A stretch of 64,000 bases of DNA from Coprinopsis marcescibilis (lineage: Eukaryota > Basidiomycota > Agaricomycetes > Agaricales > Psathyrellaceae): assembly GCA_004369085.1 (NCBI GenBank), contig ML210167.1, forward strand, positions 106,112-170,111. The letters run 5' to 3'. The position numbers and the translations under genes are program-made. Below, one piece after another: positions 1 to 12,500 of the stretch (position 1 is its first letter; the number at the start of each line of letters is the position of its first letter). The notes below the pieces were generated by a model. It was given only the letters and a program-made list of their open reading frames with translations, searched no databases and was not told the DNA's origin.

Positions 1-500
1 GCAGTCTACTCGGTTTTCGTGCCAATCCAGGGCAGAGATAACTCTCAGGGGCTTTTGCACAACTTGTACTGAACATGACAGCGGTGAATATGGTTTGCAT
101 CAACATCATGATGCAAGCAGGTGCAACCGAGTTGACGTTAGCGAGCTGAGACTCCAGCGTTCTTGAGCACCTGTCACCAAAGGCAACACAAGAAGACTGC
201 ACCCAACGTGGTTCGCCAGGAATACTGTCAAGGACTGCCATCGAATGCAAAGAAGCTTTAGCCACAGCCAAAAATTTATTACTAGCTTCAACTGTGCACT
301 TTGCCTGTAAACTGCAAGTTGTACAGTATTGACGAAAAGCCGTGCATAGGAGTGTGAGCGTTTTGCCGCGACTGTGATGATGATGATGAGCTACCCTCCG
401 ATCAATACACCATTATATTATTGCGCATTATTAGGATGAAGTACGGACACTCGTCTAGGAGAGCATTTTGGGCACATGAGCCAAATAGATAATACCCCGC

Positions 501-1652
501 CTAGTTCTTCTTGCCCTTCCTCTTCTTGGACTCGGTCCCACTGGCCTCTGCACCACTCAATTCGTCTCCACTTGTTCCGCTGGTGAACCCGGCGCGCTTG
601 GCGGACTTGGACTTCTTCAAGTGGTGCTCGGGAATCCATTCCTCTTGGTAGACTCCAGCACCAACAGCAGTGGCTGATGCGGGAGAGTTCAGAGACTCTG
701 TTGGGGCCTTCTTGCTCTTCTTCTTCTGTTGAGGGAAGTATGGCTGGAAAACAAGGTAACCGGTACCACCGAGAATCCCCGCGACAATGAGGTAGGTGAG
801 GAGGCTATGGAAAGGGTGCATAAGTGCGCTGCTCGACAACTACTGTCCGGTACTTACAGTTTGATGTCGAACAAGGAAAAGTCGGGTTCAACGACAGTCA
901 CAATTGACTCGTAAGCGTCAACTTTGTATGTTTTGCCCTGATAAAATTTATGAGCGTTGTTGCGATGGTCTGCCAGCAACGAGACTTACATCGACGGAAT
1001 GTTCCAACCAAACGTTCAAACGGTGTTCACCGGGCTAACCTAAACGTTAGACATTCTGTTCTTCCCTAAGTCTCCAAAAGACAAACCTTGTACCTAAGAA
1101 TTGTCAATTACCGCGCACGAACAGAGATGATACAACTTACTCGCTGTAGAAGATGTAGGGTACCTGCAACTTGAGGTCCTCCACCAACTGGAGGTCAAAC
1201 TTTGCAGGAGTCAACTACAGGACAGTCCAATTAGTTCGTATTCGCAGAGGATATATTAGCACGACGAGACATACGTTCTTGATCAACTTGTTCGTATCTG
1301 GGTGGTTAAGAGAGCCAGCGACGCTGAGCAAGGTGACATTTTGGCCAGACTTGTTCTCGACAGAGACGAATATGGTGTTCTTTTGTCCATTCACAATTTC
1401 TGCGGCAACTACCGTCGGTATTCAGCTCTAACTTTGGCGGTAACAGACGTACGGTTGAATGCATTGTCCTCCGGGAACGCTGCCGTAGCCAGAACCTCGG
1501 GATCATTGCTGGTCGTTGCTGCACCATTAAGTATTAGCACTCTGCTCCATATGACGTCGGAACGAATACACACAAGACTCCTCTGCCGAGACAACGCCCA
1601 AGAACAACGAAGAAACAGAGAGAACCGCTGCGATTGCCTTTGCGAAACGCAT
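501..1652 (-). CDS. TRAP-alpha (signal sequence receptor alpha)/Irc22-like ER membrane protein
   Basis: Probable translocon-associated protein alpha, a single-pass ER membrane protein near the Sec61 channel. The start at 1652 gives a signal peptide (MRFAKAIAAVLSVSSLFLGVVSA). A lumenal beta-sandwich follows, with the family-like segments NTIFVSVENKSGQNVTLLSV, TPAKFDLQLVEDLKLQVPYI and PGEHRLNVWLEH. One membrane helix (LTYLIVAGILGGTGYLVF) leads to a short Lys/Ser-rich cytosolic tail containing EEWIPEHHLKKSKSAK and ending at 501. The protein is about 255 residues. At least six introns are needed, and one exon is only 7 nt (1087-1093). The family match is from remembered motif patterns. The exon joins were checked by frame and by fit to the conserved blocks. 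It is tandem with the Swd2 gene, and its promoter must lie in 1653-2009. Confidence 0.85.
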
Positions 1653-2009
1653 TTAAACCGATGACCAGGGGGAGAACGTAAAGGTAAGAAAGAAAACCAA
1701 AACTGAGAACACAGACGCAACTGCCACGTCCTCAAACCTCTCATGCCCACACTCGGTATCGCGAGTCACATGATCGCTCGTGGCATCTGATGCGCCCTTT
1801 ATTGCGCCTTTCCCGCCCTGGGCCTTGGAGATGGTGGATTAATACAGTAAATACATTCAAGAACACGAAAGTCATGTAAGCGCTTCCTAGGCACATCCGC
1901 AACGGGACATGTGAGGAATCCTTGCAACTCATCCGAAATAAACATCATATGGGCAGAGATGACCTGCGTTATTCCCTGTCTACAGAAAGCGTAGATCCTA
2001 GAGTAGCCG
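1653..2009. other. Intergenic, between TRAP-alpha start and Swd2 stop
   Basis: This 357-bp stretch holds the 5' region of the TRAP-alpha gene and the 3' end of the Swd2 gene, both on the minus strand. I see no convincing coding sequence or RNA gene in it. Confidence 0.5.
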
Positions 2010-3381
2010 CTATGAAGCATTCTTCTTTTTAAGAAGAATGTTTTTTGCGGTCTCTTCCGGGTCACCAGATGTGTCAGGAAGCCAGAACGCCTGAGGATCG
2101 CGTTCAGCTGGTGAGTTGACAAGGAAGCAGAGAGCTCACCAATTCTGGCCCTGCTGTTGCAAGCATGCCTAATCTAGGATTGAACCGCACACATCGGGTA
2201 GGCGCTGTGGGTTGACCTTCGAGGTTGGATATTGGATGAATTCGTTTAAGAAGAGGCTTAGCTCCGCCTGGTGGGGGTGGGTCGCTTTCCAATGGTTGAA
2301 TCGACCAAACAAAGACTTTTCCATCAAGACTTCCACCAATAACGTATTTGCTATCCGGCGTCCAGGATACCTCTTCGCCACTGATCCCTCTCGCGGGCTC
2401 AATGTCGGGAGGAGCGTTCAGGGACCTTCGTTCAAGTCCTATGTGGCCTTCCAATCTCGCCAAAACGAGCCCTTCAAAGGAGTCTATAATGTAGTGTGCA
2501 TTTCCAGAGCAGCCAACAAGGATATATTTGCCATTTGAGGAAAATGACAGGGAAGTCATGAAGATCGGGCGTGGTGGGAAGCTTGTTTGGGCCAGATACA
2601 TGTCCTCCAACTCAATGGTCAAGAACGGCGCTTTGTCGAAGTGGGCTTGGTCGTAGAGCATGATTCGAGAATAGTGATTCACGCCGACGGCGAAGACCAT
2701 TCCGCTGGAGTCGTAGGCAATGACAGGTGGTTCTGGCAACGAGAGAAGCCCGCGACAGGTCGGCGAACGAAGATCCCAGAGGCGGACCGTCTTGTCAAGG
2801 GAGCCAGACATGAACCCGTCATCCACCGGCGAAACTTCCAAGGAAATAACGCGTGCCTTGTGGCCCCTGAAGTATTGAAGATATTTGTTGTCATGAAGTG
2901 AGTGGTAGCGGATCGTATCGTCTTCTTTCGTTGAAGCATAGACGATGGCACTGCTTTTGTGGGTAAACCTGGGAAGATCCACACCGTACTTTTTAGAATA
3001 TAGTGTTCTCAAAGGTCTAAACCGCGTCGTTAGTTTCCAAAGTAAGTACCAGTGTTTAGATGAACTTGCTTTCCCGTTTTGCAATTGTACGTCCTGAAAG
3101 TCTCATCCTCTGCTGCAGTTATGAGAAATTCGCCCTTGTCATCGAAGCAGATCCCAGTTATTTGTTTCGGTCCTTGATGGGATGGGCGTTGAGGCCCTGT
3201 TGGTGCTGGAGCAGGCCCAACTTCAACTGCCTTTTGGAAGATTTTGGCGGGCTTGAAGCGCCTCTGGAGAGCCTGATCAGCTTGGTACGAATGTGCACCT
3301 CGTTCTTCAACTTACAACTACATCATCTCCTAGTGTTATTGAAGATGAACCGCTGGAACTCGAACCTGGTTGAGGTGGCAT
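2010..3381 (-). CDS. SWD2: Swd2/WDR82, WD40 subunit of COMPASS and the cleavage/polyadenylation factor
   Basis: Nuclear WD40 protein of about 410 residues. In the family it serves the Set1/COMPASS H3K4 methyltransferase and the 3'-end processing machinery. Diagnostic segments are RTLYSKKYGVDLPRFTH, NKYLQYFRGHKARVISLEVS, DKTVRLWDLRSPTCRG and SRIMLYDQAHFDKAPF. The last exon encodes AFWLPDTSGDPEETAKNILL and stops at 2010. The start at 3381 gives MPPQPGSSSSGSSSITLGDD, followed by a canonical intron. The second intron (3016-3069) has a GC donor (AAA|GCAAGT). Only this choice restores the conserved GK-P-x-RTLYSKK junction. The start faces that of Rpb5 across about 160 bp, so the two share a divergent promoter. 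Confidence 0.92.
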
Positions 3382-3538
3382 GGTTGCTGGATTTACTAGT
3401 ATGGACTCAGGCCTCAGGACTGCTTGGCACTGGCTCAATTTGGCCCAAACACCTTTGTTCGCGCGTCGGAGTTTTAAAGTGTCATTTACCTTCTTCCATC
3501 ACCTCTTCCTCAACTTACAATCCTTTTTCAACTGCGTT

Positions 3539-4426
3539 ATGGCCGACAGCGACGCGGCAGCGAAACTATGGAAGGTTCGCCGGACAGTTTGCGAAATGGT
3601 CAAAGACAGGGTGAGCAGACAGCGTTATTATCTGAGGGGTTTCTTACCGCTTGTTACTTTATTAGGGCTACCTCGTTTCGGACGATGAAATTAACATGAG
3701 CCTTGAGCAGTTCCGAGCGAACTACGAGACCGGCCTCGGAACAATAGAGTGCGTTAAAACAGATCTGGAATGGGGTAGGAGATACTGAATAACTGGGTGA
3801 CTAGCCGAAGTCAAATATGCTTTCCTTGCACACTTGCCACCGATCCTAGCCAACAAATATACATCATGTTCGTGGAAGAGCGGAGTGTCGTCATCAAAAC
3901 AGCAAGAAAGTATGTGCATATTCGCCATAGATTCCGACTTGACTGACGAGTCCGACAGGTTCACTGACATCTTGTCCGACCGAGGAATGACGCGCGGAAT
4001 TCTCATATACCCAGGTGTCCTGACTCCTTCGGCGAAGAAGGTATGAAACAGGCGCTTGGTCCTGTTTACTGAGTTCTCACTTTTGGATAGCATATCTATG
4101 ACCCTAAATTTGCCCACGTCGAGGCATTTGCGGAAGCAGAGCTTTTGGTGAATGTGACTCACCATACTCTAGTACCTCGACATCAAGTCCTTTCTCCGGA
4201 GGAGAAGAAAACTTTACTTGATAGATAGTGAGTAATTACCAGGTCCCTCCAGCCTTGCCTTGACTTTTTAACCTTTTCTAGTCGACTGAAGGAGACACAA
4301 CTCCCTCGTATTCAGCCCACGGATGCCGTCGCTCGCTATTTTGGTCTTCGGAGAGGACAAGTTGTCAAAATCATTCGGCCAAGTGAAACCAGCGGTCGTT
4401 ATGCCAGCTACCGAATATGCTTCTGA
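3539..4426 (+). CDS. RPB5: RNA polymerase I/II/III shared subunit Rpb5
   Basis: Common subunit of the three nuclear RNA polymerases, about 214 residues, as expected for eukaryotic Rpb5. The start [20 protein letters not shown] matches the family's LWKxRxT opening and is followed by [18 protein letters not shown]. The jaw domain reads [20 protein letters not shown] then [19 protein letters not shown]. The assembly domain reads [52 protein letters not shown] and [14 protein letters not shown], ending YRICF at 4426. All six exons were joined in frame. The intron after IKTARK ends at GACAG just before TTCACTGAC; the earlier CATAG is a decoy that breaks the frame. Confidence 0.95.
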
Positions 4427-7336
4427 TCTCTTCGTTGGACTCCCTGCTTTTGGCCATGTTCTTCCGCATTGGCTACCATATCGTTATGTTGGGTTGTCGC
4501 CGAACTTTCTGCGCCTCGGGATTTCGCCTTCACCACTCACGGGCTCTTTGTGAACCTTGTTGTGATAGTGGCCGAGGATACCACGGAAGTGAAGCAGCCC
4601 AAACTCAGTTTTCTTCGTTCTGGGTCAATTCGTGTGGACTGCGCCTGTATCATCAAGGATATCCTTTTAATAAAATTCATGATCGGCACGACTTCCACCC
4701 CACTTCTTTTCTAAGGAGCCAGGACTAGTTGCCAACATGTCGTAGTTGATGTCTTTACAAGTGAGTACGCTCGTGTTGATTGACCTTCCGGGCTGACATT
4801 GACCCACTAGATCGTGCAATGACCACACTCCTTTGCAAGACTCCATGTTTGGCCTTGCTCAATCACAATCACAATCACAATCAAGCTTTAGGGTTCACCC
4901 CTAAACACCGTCTTTCTAGTCTTTTTGAAATCTCTTACATTGGATCTTCCATCTCACTTGTGAATTCCCGATGCAAGCCCCAAATCTAGCGACATGGATT
5001 TTGTTTTCGTTGTGACCTTTCTTCTCCCCGCAGAACGCCTGGAGAAAGTGGAATAACCTATTTGTCTGATAGCAATTCTGAGAGGTACTGATCCTAGAGA
5101 GTAGCCGAACGTGCCTAGGCTCGCAATCGGTTTCTTTCGCACCGGTTCCTGTTCTCCCCAACATGCTATGCCCAGACGACAACCGTTCCAGGTACGTAAA
5201 GCTACGATCCCAGTCTGTACTTTCCTATTCCTTATCGAACGCTTCTCAGGGTAATCCGCGGACAAGTTCCATCCATGGCAGACGAAATACTGTTGCGCTT
5301 GCAAACTTGAAGCCGGACCTTCAAACAATTAACTCAAATTCTCCGCTATGTCTTTGGGCCTTTCAGTTGCTTCACTAGTAAGTACGGGCCAGCCAAGGAA
5401 CTAAGCCTGGTGTCAGCCATGTCCAGGTCCCATTGTTACCTGCCGGTTGTAACCCGCCTCGATAACCACTCCGTGGTGATTATTGTCATACCGTAATGGT
5501 AATGCTGTTAAATTGGGAACTGTTAATTTTCAATTTGTGCAAGTCGCTAATAGTATAACCGACACATGTTCAAAAGCGTTTCGGTGGCCATGCTCAACGC
5601 ACCGTCCCCTTGCACCCCATTGACCGACGTCAAAACATCTCCAACGATCCGTACGTCGATGGTTCTGCTGCCAAAGAAACTTCTGACTGACCCCTGATTG
5701 CCATGCAGCGGTGGCGGCGGGTTCCTGAAGCTGTTTGTGCGAGGAGACAAATAGGCTTATCAAGACACGCACGGTTTTTGCGTTCTTTTGCCTTCACTGT
5801 GGCGTCGTGGTGCGCGTCGCTTTTATCACCACGTCTTGCGGTGTCTCCTGGAATTCCCTTCTTTCAATTCTAATCGACAGGAAACCATCCGGAAATTGAA
5901 TAAGATGCCGGGTTTCTTCACTCTATTTTCGACTATTCAATTGGGCTTTCAGATTTTTAGCACCTCTGTTTGACGAAACCGAGGTCGGTGCTAGTCTAAT
6001 CTCACCGCAACCCTTTTTGACAAGAAGCTGTATGGATAGCGACTTGCCTTTCGTCGCTCGGACAGAACCGTTACTGAAACCCCCGCGGATTAAAGCACAC
6101 TCCTTTTGAAGTTGGAGCAAGAATTAGGAAGCGTCAAATGAAACACCCTCGCAACACAAAGGCATCTGGAGAATCTGGCCGCAAAACCTTCAGGACGCGT
6201 TCATCTGTTCATCTCCCCTTCGGACTTTGTCCAGAAATACTTTCGGCAACAATGACTGGAATTCATATTGTCAGCTGGATTATGTATCTTGAAAAAGGGA
6301 ACCGATTAAGTATGTGTCCTTACCTCAGAATCCTGACAGATTGACATCAGTTTCTCATAGAAGACACACACTTATTAAGTACTATGTACTAGTTCCAATG
6401 GAAATAGCACCGTTCCCGGATGGAGGAGCACGCTTTAGCACGCTGCCCGCGCCATGCAATCGCATCAACCAGCCGTTAACTACGTGCTTTGCTTCATTGG
6501 GCAGCGGGCTACACTTGCAAAAAGTAAATTCCCGTCTACGGGTTGCACCAGCGGGATGTGCTCGAGTTGGTATGTTCAGGAAGTCCGTCCTGTCCCGCTA
6601 TTAACCGAGGTGTTTTCACCTGCAGGGGCCCTAGATAGCCCCATTAACCTTGTAGGCAGCAAGAGTATGTATCTCATTTGCATGCGAAGTACGGATCTCA
6701 TGATAGCATGGAGCCATATTATTGGTACACTGTTACGACGCACGATTACGGCAAACATCTTACGTCGGTATTTGCTTGATTTAAACCTTCCTCAACGGCC
6801 GGCGCGTCCTGTTCGCTAGGCCAGCAGCCATATTCTCCCCGCGTATTCGTTGGAAGAGTAACCGCACACTCGTTACAAGTAAGCAGAAATTGTTTACGTG
6901 TCGTGGATTCGCATTTGACTCAGGCGCCTAGACCAGACCGCGTTTCTTCGTCTCCATTTGCCTATAGATATGAGATATTCAGATTACGCCATCGAACTGC
7001 CTGCAACCATCGGAATAGCCTCGTTAAGCTCCCCAGCCGTCCCAGGGAAATAATGCGACCCTACGCACTGTACGAGTCAATCTCTAGATTTCGTGTGCTC
7101 TAGATGAGATCGGGCAAAGGGAGGGGATCTCACTCCCATCTGAATGGCAAGTCCAAGGAGTCTCATACAGTGATGAAAGATTTTGGTTCTATTGAGTTTG
7201 TACCTGTTCTGGGTGCGTACGGCACCTCAAGGGAAGGTATAAAGGCTGACAGATTTTGCAGGAATCCATCACCCAATCCCTCCACTTGTGTCTTCGGTCT
7301 CAATACCCCGAGTCATCATTGCACAGTTTAACAGTC
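4427..7336. other. Gene-poor stretch of about 2.9 kb upstream of the sesquiterpene synthase
   Basis: No frame gives a convincing protein family. Open stretches are short, full of stops and lack a coherent exon chain. The first few hundred bases are Rpb5 3' UTR and the last few hundred are the terpene synthase promoter. Short islands around 5160-5390 and 5530-5850 look vaguely protein-like but could not be assembled. They may be gene relics, or nothing. Confidence 0.5.
4861..4883. repeat. Short AATCAC microsatellite
   Basis: Nearly four head-to-tail copies of a 6-base AATCAC unit lie inside the gene-poor stretch. There is no coding context. Confidence 0.8.
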
Positions 7337-8591
7337 ATGAGGTCAACCGTCAGCCAATTCACACTCCCCGACCTTTTGTCTGCCTGCCCCCTACAGGACG
7401 CGACCAACCCTTGGTACAAAGAGGCAGCAGCGGAATCTCGCGCCTGGATCAACAGCTACGACATTTTTACCGACAGGAAACGGGCCTTCTTCATCCAGGG
7501 TTCCAATGAACTTCTGTGCTCACATGTTTATCACTATGCCGGATACGAGCAATTCAGAACTTGCTGCGACTTTGTGAGTGTCAGGGACTCGCAGTTGATT
7601 CCCGTTGCTTATCAACCATTACAGGTTAATCTTCTCTTCGTCATTGACGAAATTAGTGACGACCAGAACGGACGCGATGCATATGCGACCGGTCGCATCT
7701 TTGTGGAAGTTATGAATGATCCTCGGTGGGACGATGGCTCAATTCTTGCGAAAATTACTCGGGAGTCAGTAATCCTCGATCCTATCCCCACTCCCGTGTA
7801 CTGACTGTCTTCTAATCAGATTCCGAGAGCGATTTATCCGTCTGGCTGGGCCCAACACTGTTCGGCGATTCACAGCTCTTTGCACGAGCTATACCGACTG
7901 CGTCGCCAAAGAAGCAGAACTTCGCGAGCACGATGAAGTCCTCGGTTTGGAGGAATTCATGGAACTTCGCCGCCAGAACAGTGCGGTGCTATTGTGCTAC
8001 TCTCTTGTCGAATACATCCTGGGTATCGACTTGCCTGACTCCGTCTTCGACGATCCCGCTTTTTCGAAGGCATATTGGGCGGCTGCCGATCTTGTTTGCT
8101 GGTCCAATGTCAGTGGCGTTCATTAATCTTCTGTTCTTCCGTTCTGAATTTCTATCCTTTATAGGACGTCTATTCTTATGACATGGAGCAGGCAAAAGGT
8201 TGTGCCGGGAACAACGTTGTGACAGTATTGATGGAGGAAAACTCTATGAGCTTACAGGAAGCTTCAGACCGAGTCGGAGACCAGTTCAAATCGCTTATGC
8301 GTGAATACCTCGAATCAAAATCACAGTTGTCGCCGGACCTCCCTCCAGAAGCCTTTCGCTACATCGAAGCCTTGGGATCTTGGGTAATTGGCAACCTTGC
8401 GTATGTTCACTTTCCTCCTCAAATTCAGAATGTAGACGTGCTCACCAGTCATTTACAGATGGAGCTTCGAAACGCAACGATACTTCGGTGCAAATCATGA
8501 ACGGGTGAAGGAGACTGGCGTCGTCCACCTTCGACTCCCTTCCAGATTCTTGGAAGACAGCTGCAGCGATTCAGAGTCTGACAGCGAATGA
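7337..8591 (+). CDS. Sesquiterpene synthase (fungal class I terpene cyclase)
   Basis: Class I terpene cyclase that ionises farnesyl diphosphate to form a sesquiterpene hydrocarbon or alcohol, with a size typical of agaric enzymes (about 340 residues). The metal-binding aspartate motif is DEISDD, in [20 protein letters not shown]. The second metal site (NSE/DTE type) is [13 protein letters not shown]. The C-terminal Arg-Tyr pair is present in [15 protein letters not shown]. The protein ends with an acidic Ser/Asp tail ([10 protein letters not shown]) at 8591. Four introns were joined in frame. The first, 54 nt, is itself open, so unspliced reading hides it. The start [14 protein letters not shown] is the first Met in frame with the conserved N-terminus. 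The exact product and clade cannot be read from sequence alone. No P450 or other tailoring enzyme is adjacent. Confidence 0.93.
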
Positions 8592-9513
8592 TCTGACCTT
8601 CTTGCCTTCTTCTTGACGGATTAATTAGTTCATACCTCACGAGCACTACTACCTTACCCATCCCATTTAAATTATCTCCCATTCACGAGCTTGAGCCGGC
8701 TGACCATAATATTGGCGACGGTGATTATGATCTCAAACTTCAAATATGTATTTCTAGCATACCCTAGAATAATGCAAGCATAGGAAACCTCTCTTCCGTG
8801 CGATAGCCCTCTGAGTACAAGGTATAGATCCTGTCAAGAGTCTGAATTGTAGCCTTCGGTAGAAGATAAGCTTGCAGATCCTGTACTCAATTTGGGTCTG
8901 TGAACGGTGGCACTGGTGAGATCGATCGTCTTGAAGAACGATCGCTGATGTATGACGCACCTCTGCAGAATCTTCTGTTGACGACAATGGGTATTCCAAG
9001 ACGCGTTATGTATCGTCAAAAGGTAAAGAGCAAATGCTCTGCGGAGCCTAGTCCAACCAAACGAGTTCCTCTAAACTTTCGGGATTCTTTCCTTTTTTTT
9101 TACCGCACATTGTACCCCGGTTTTTTTGAAAGTAGGGCAAATCGCCTTCGGGCACACGTGTTGCATCCATCAAACTCTAGGGTATTCGGAACGGTATCCA
9201 CAGGAAATACAGGAAACTTCTACTACTTATCGACAGGGCCCACCGACTGCCAAATCCCATTGCGTCGAATCAAAGGAAGAGAAATGTTGATTTTCGAAGT
9301 ACACCGATTTTCCAGACGAGACGTCGACGTCGTACCCTCGGTGATATATCACTCGAATCTGATTCGCATATCTGGAGAAGTATTGGTTTATTTAAATAGA
9401 GAGTAACACATTCGGATAGCGACTAAACAATAATTAGTATTAGAAGGTCAGGCACACATTGCCGGCGAGAAACATGTCTAGCATCACGAGAAGCAGAGGT
9501 AAGCCGCTGTCAT
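8592..9513. other. Convergent intergenic region
   Basis: This region lies between the stops of the sesquiterpene synthase (+) and the cystathionine beta-lyase/mevalonate kinase gene (-). It holds the two 3' UTRs. The open frames seen here (for example 8900-9406 on the plus strand) match no family I know and have no exon support. Confidence 0.5.
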
Positions 9514-12500
9514 TCAAACGTACAACCAACGTCCAAGGCTGGTGGCCCATGCAGAGATGTCCTCAGTGCTGGCCATCTCAAAGGTGGGACGTAAAGAATC
9601 GAAAGCTGTGCCCTTTGCGCGCCCCTCTGGAATCTCACTCGGTGTGTCTGGTGGGGTGGCTTGTCCAACATTCTGCCTCGGAGGATGAGGATCAGATCCA
9701 CGGGCTCGATGTTCTGGGTAAGGCGACAAGATCCCTAGGCCACTTCCACCCACAGATGTGAGATAGGGATGGAAGCCCTCGCGGATCAATTCATCCATCA
9801 CAGAGTCCAAACTTTCTTCTTTAAAGTCTGTATAACGAGGTTAATAAAGTATTTCTGACCGCCATTGGACCGCGACTCTTACCATCAGGAATTAGAGTTA
9901 CAGTGCAACCCCCTCCACCTGCACCAGTCAACTTGGTTCGAAGACCACCGGACTCGTAGGTCTTCATCCGGATGATCTCGAGGGACGGATGAGACACCTC
10001 CAACATGACCAAATAATCGTGATTCTCCTTTATCAAGTCCTGTTATCATACGCCACAGGTGAGCACAAGGTAACAGGTAACACGAGGACAAGAACGAGAA
10101 TCGACGTACCTGTAGAGCTGTGAGGAGGGCATCGCGCGACATCTCAGGATCCGCCAACGCCCTCCTGGCCTCGTCAGTGATGCTCTGAATGGCCTTGAGG
10201 ATACTGTTAACCAGTCCGGGTTCCTGACGAAAAGATCGCGTAAGTGTACCATACAAACACCGAAAGAGCGATTGGTACGCACATTCTCCTTCATCTGAGC
10301 TACACCCGCAACGAGCTTCTTGGTATCTCGAGGGACTTTCGAATTAGTCAACAAGAATTTCAGGGACTTGAATCTGTGATATCAAGCATCAGCCTCGCGT
10401 CGTTCACCAGCAAAAGGGACTTCAAACAGCCGGAGCTTGGAGACTTACCCATGGATCGCATCCATGCCTCCCTTCCTGCCAAATCCGGAGCGGGTGTAAG
10501 ACAGTGCACCTCCAAACACAGCGACACAATTGTCAACGCCACTTGGATTACCATGCAGAATCTTCTCAGCTACAAAGGCCCATCGATTTACTTCTTCGGC
10601 AACTGCTGGAGGAATGGCGCGGCGACCATTATGGGACACGTGAAGGTGGGACGGTGTGGACGAAGGCTTGGGAGGAAGATTGATGCGGCGTTGAAGCAGA
10701 AGGATGGCAGATGCTGCGCAAGCAGAAAATGACGCCGAGGAACCAAGTCCTGCGCCAACAGGAAGAGTCGCCCGCGCAGTGAAGTTGAAGGTAGGCCTGT
10801 GGTGAAGTAACGCCCAGATCGAATCGGTCAGCAGTGAGTACATATTCGTTATCGTACACAAAGGAAGGGTTGCGAATCGCCGCCGCGTGAGAATAGATGG
10901 AGGAACTCGTCAGCAATGAATGTCGCGATTTGAAGTGTAACGGCAGGACGTACCGGTAGCTACCTCTCGACAGGGTCATGTACAAGTACAAGAAGGCGAG
11001 GGAAGCATTCTTGGCCTGTTCCTTCTCTCCTCCCAGTCGAGCAAGGACAGTAAGGGACAGCGCTTCAATTAAGCGTTGATCGAGCTCGTCTGGATGGACT
11101 TCGCCAGGGGGGATTGGCGTTAGTGCGTCCCAAGGAAGGTCGTCCACATTCCATTCGTGGTAGAAGTCACCGATGTCAGTAAAGTGCACGGAGAGTTTGC
11201 CATCCGTTCGCGGTGTGGTGAGGCCATAACATCGGAGATCTACTGAAGCAGCGATTGCGGTCTAAGCCAAAGAAATAAGAACTTGATTAGCGGCGTTCGT
11301 CCACACGAGCGCATAAAGAGAAGAACCCGGGACAAGTGACGCATGAGTGTCGTAAACACCCAGTGAAGCCGTTACGGTATCCCTCTGATACCACCGAAAA
11401 AGCCACAACTTTTCTTTCTGGCTGAACGCGAATTTGGACCTCCATAAATAGAATTGAAACACTTACAACGCCATGGACGACGGCGTGCTCCCCGAAAAGG
11501 ATGACCTTTCCAGGTGCACTAACGAACCATTCTTGCTTGTTTCTGCCGTCATCGAGATCAAGGTCTTGTACAGCCTGGGTAAGAGCATCAGGATGAGGGG
11601 CCCGGACGAATCTATTCTGTGCTGCATTCAGTTCAATAGCCCCCGCTTCCAAAAGTGCGTGTTCGAGGTCGTCCAAGAGATCGTTAGAATCTTCGATTCC
11701 AACACAGAGACGAATCAAATCCTCAGGTAAGCCGCGGGCTGCCCTGGTTGCTGCGTCAATAGAAGCGTGCCTGTATGAGGTGGAAAAGTCATAGGCGTAA
11801 GAGATCTGAAGGATAGATAAGATGAAATAGAGACTTACGACATGACGCAGGGCATGCTGATGAGACTGTTCACACATCCAAAGCTGACGCTAATACCCCA
11901 AAGTCGGGTTGCAGCCACGATTCTTTCGCTCAACTCTTTGTTGCCGGTCTCAAAGCTGAGAACAGCACCGCTTCCGTCAGCGATCCTGACATGTACATCC
12001 CTACCAGGGTGGTTAGGCAACCCTGGGTAGTTGACCTTGAACCCAAGGTTCCATAGGTACTCGGCGACGAGTTGGGTGGTAGACTGCTGCCTGTCCATAC
12101 GGAGAGCGAGGGTCTTGATTCCTCGCAACAGCAAGAAGGAGTCTATGGGGGTCAGAGCATTGCCGATCGAGTTGATTGTGAACGCGAGCTTCTGCGCGAT
12201 ATCGTCTCGGTTACAGGTGACAACTCCCGCCATAAGGTCGTGATGACCACTGAGATATTTGGTCGCGCTGTCGTAGACGATGTCTGCCCCGTGTTCAAGT
12301 GGTCGTTGGAGGTAAGAGGTCATCATGGTGTTGTCAACGACGATGATTGCATTGGGGGCCCGTTCTTTCACGTTTTGGCTGATAGTGGCGAGATCTGCGA
12401 TTTTCAACAGTGGGTTTGTGGGTGACTCGAGGAGGACCATTGCAGTCTTGGTTGGGCTGATATACTTGTCCAGGCTGCTGGGGTCCGTGGTGTCTACATG

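Noticed and set aside
1..500. Search for a gene or tRNA at the left edge
   Set aside because: Only short unsupported frames were seen, and no tRNA-like A/B boxes or cloverleaf could be made out.
4954..5328. 124-codon minus-strand open frame
   Set aside because: No recognisable family, no start context, and composition unlike neighbouring genes.
5530..5772. Minus-strand frame with FFGSRTIDVRIVGDVLTSVNGV, resembling a short motif seen in many basidiomycete proteins
   Set aside because: The match is a single short stretch with no flanking domain, splice chain or conserved continuation.
8900..9406. 168-codon plus-strand open frame between the convergent stops
   Set aside because: It contains no known motif and lies where both neighbours' 3' UTRs are expected.
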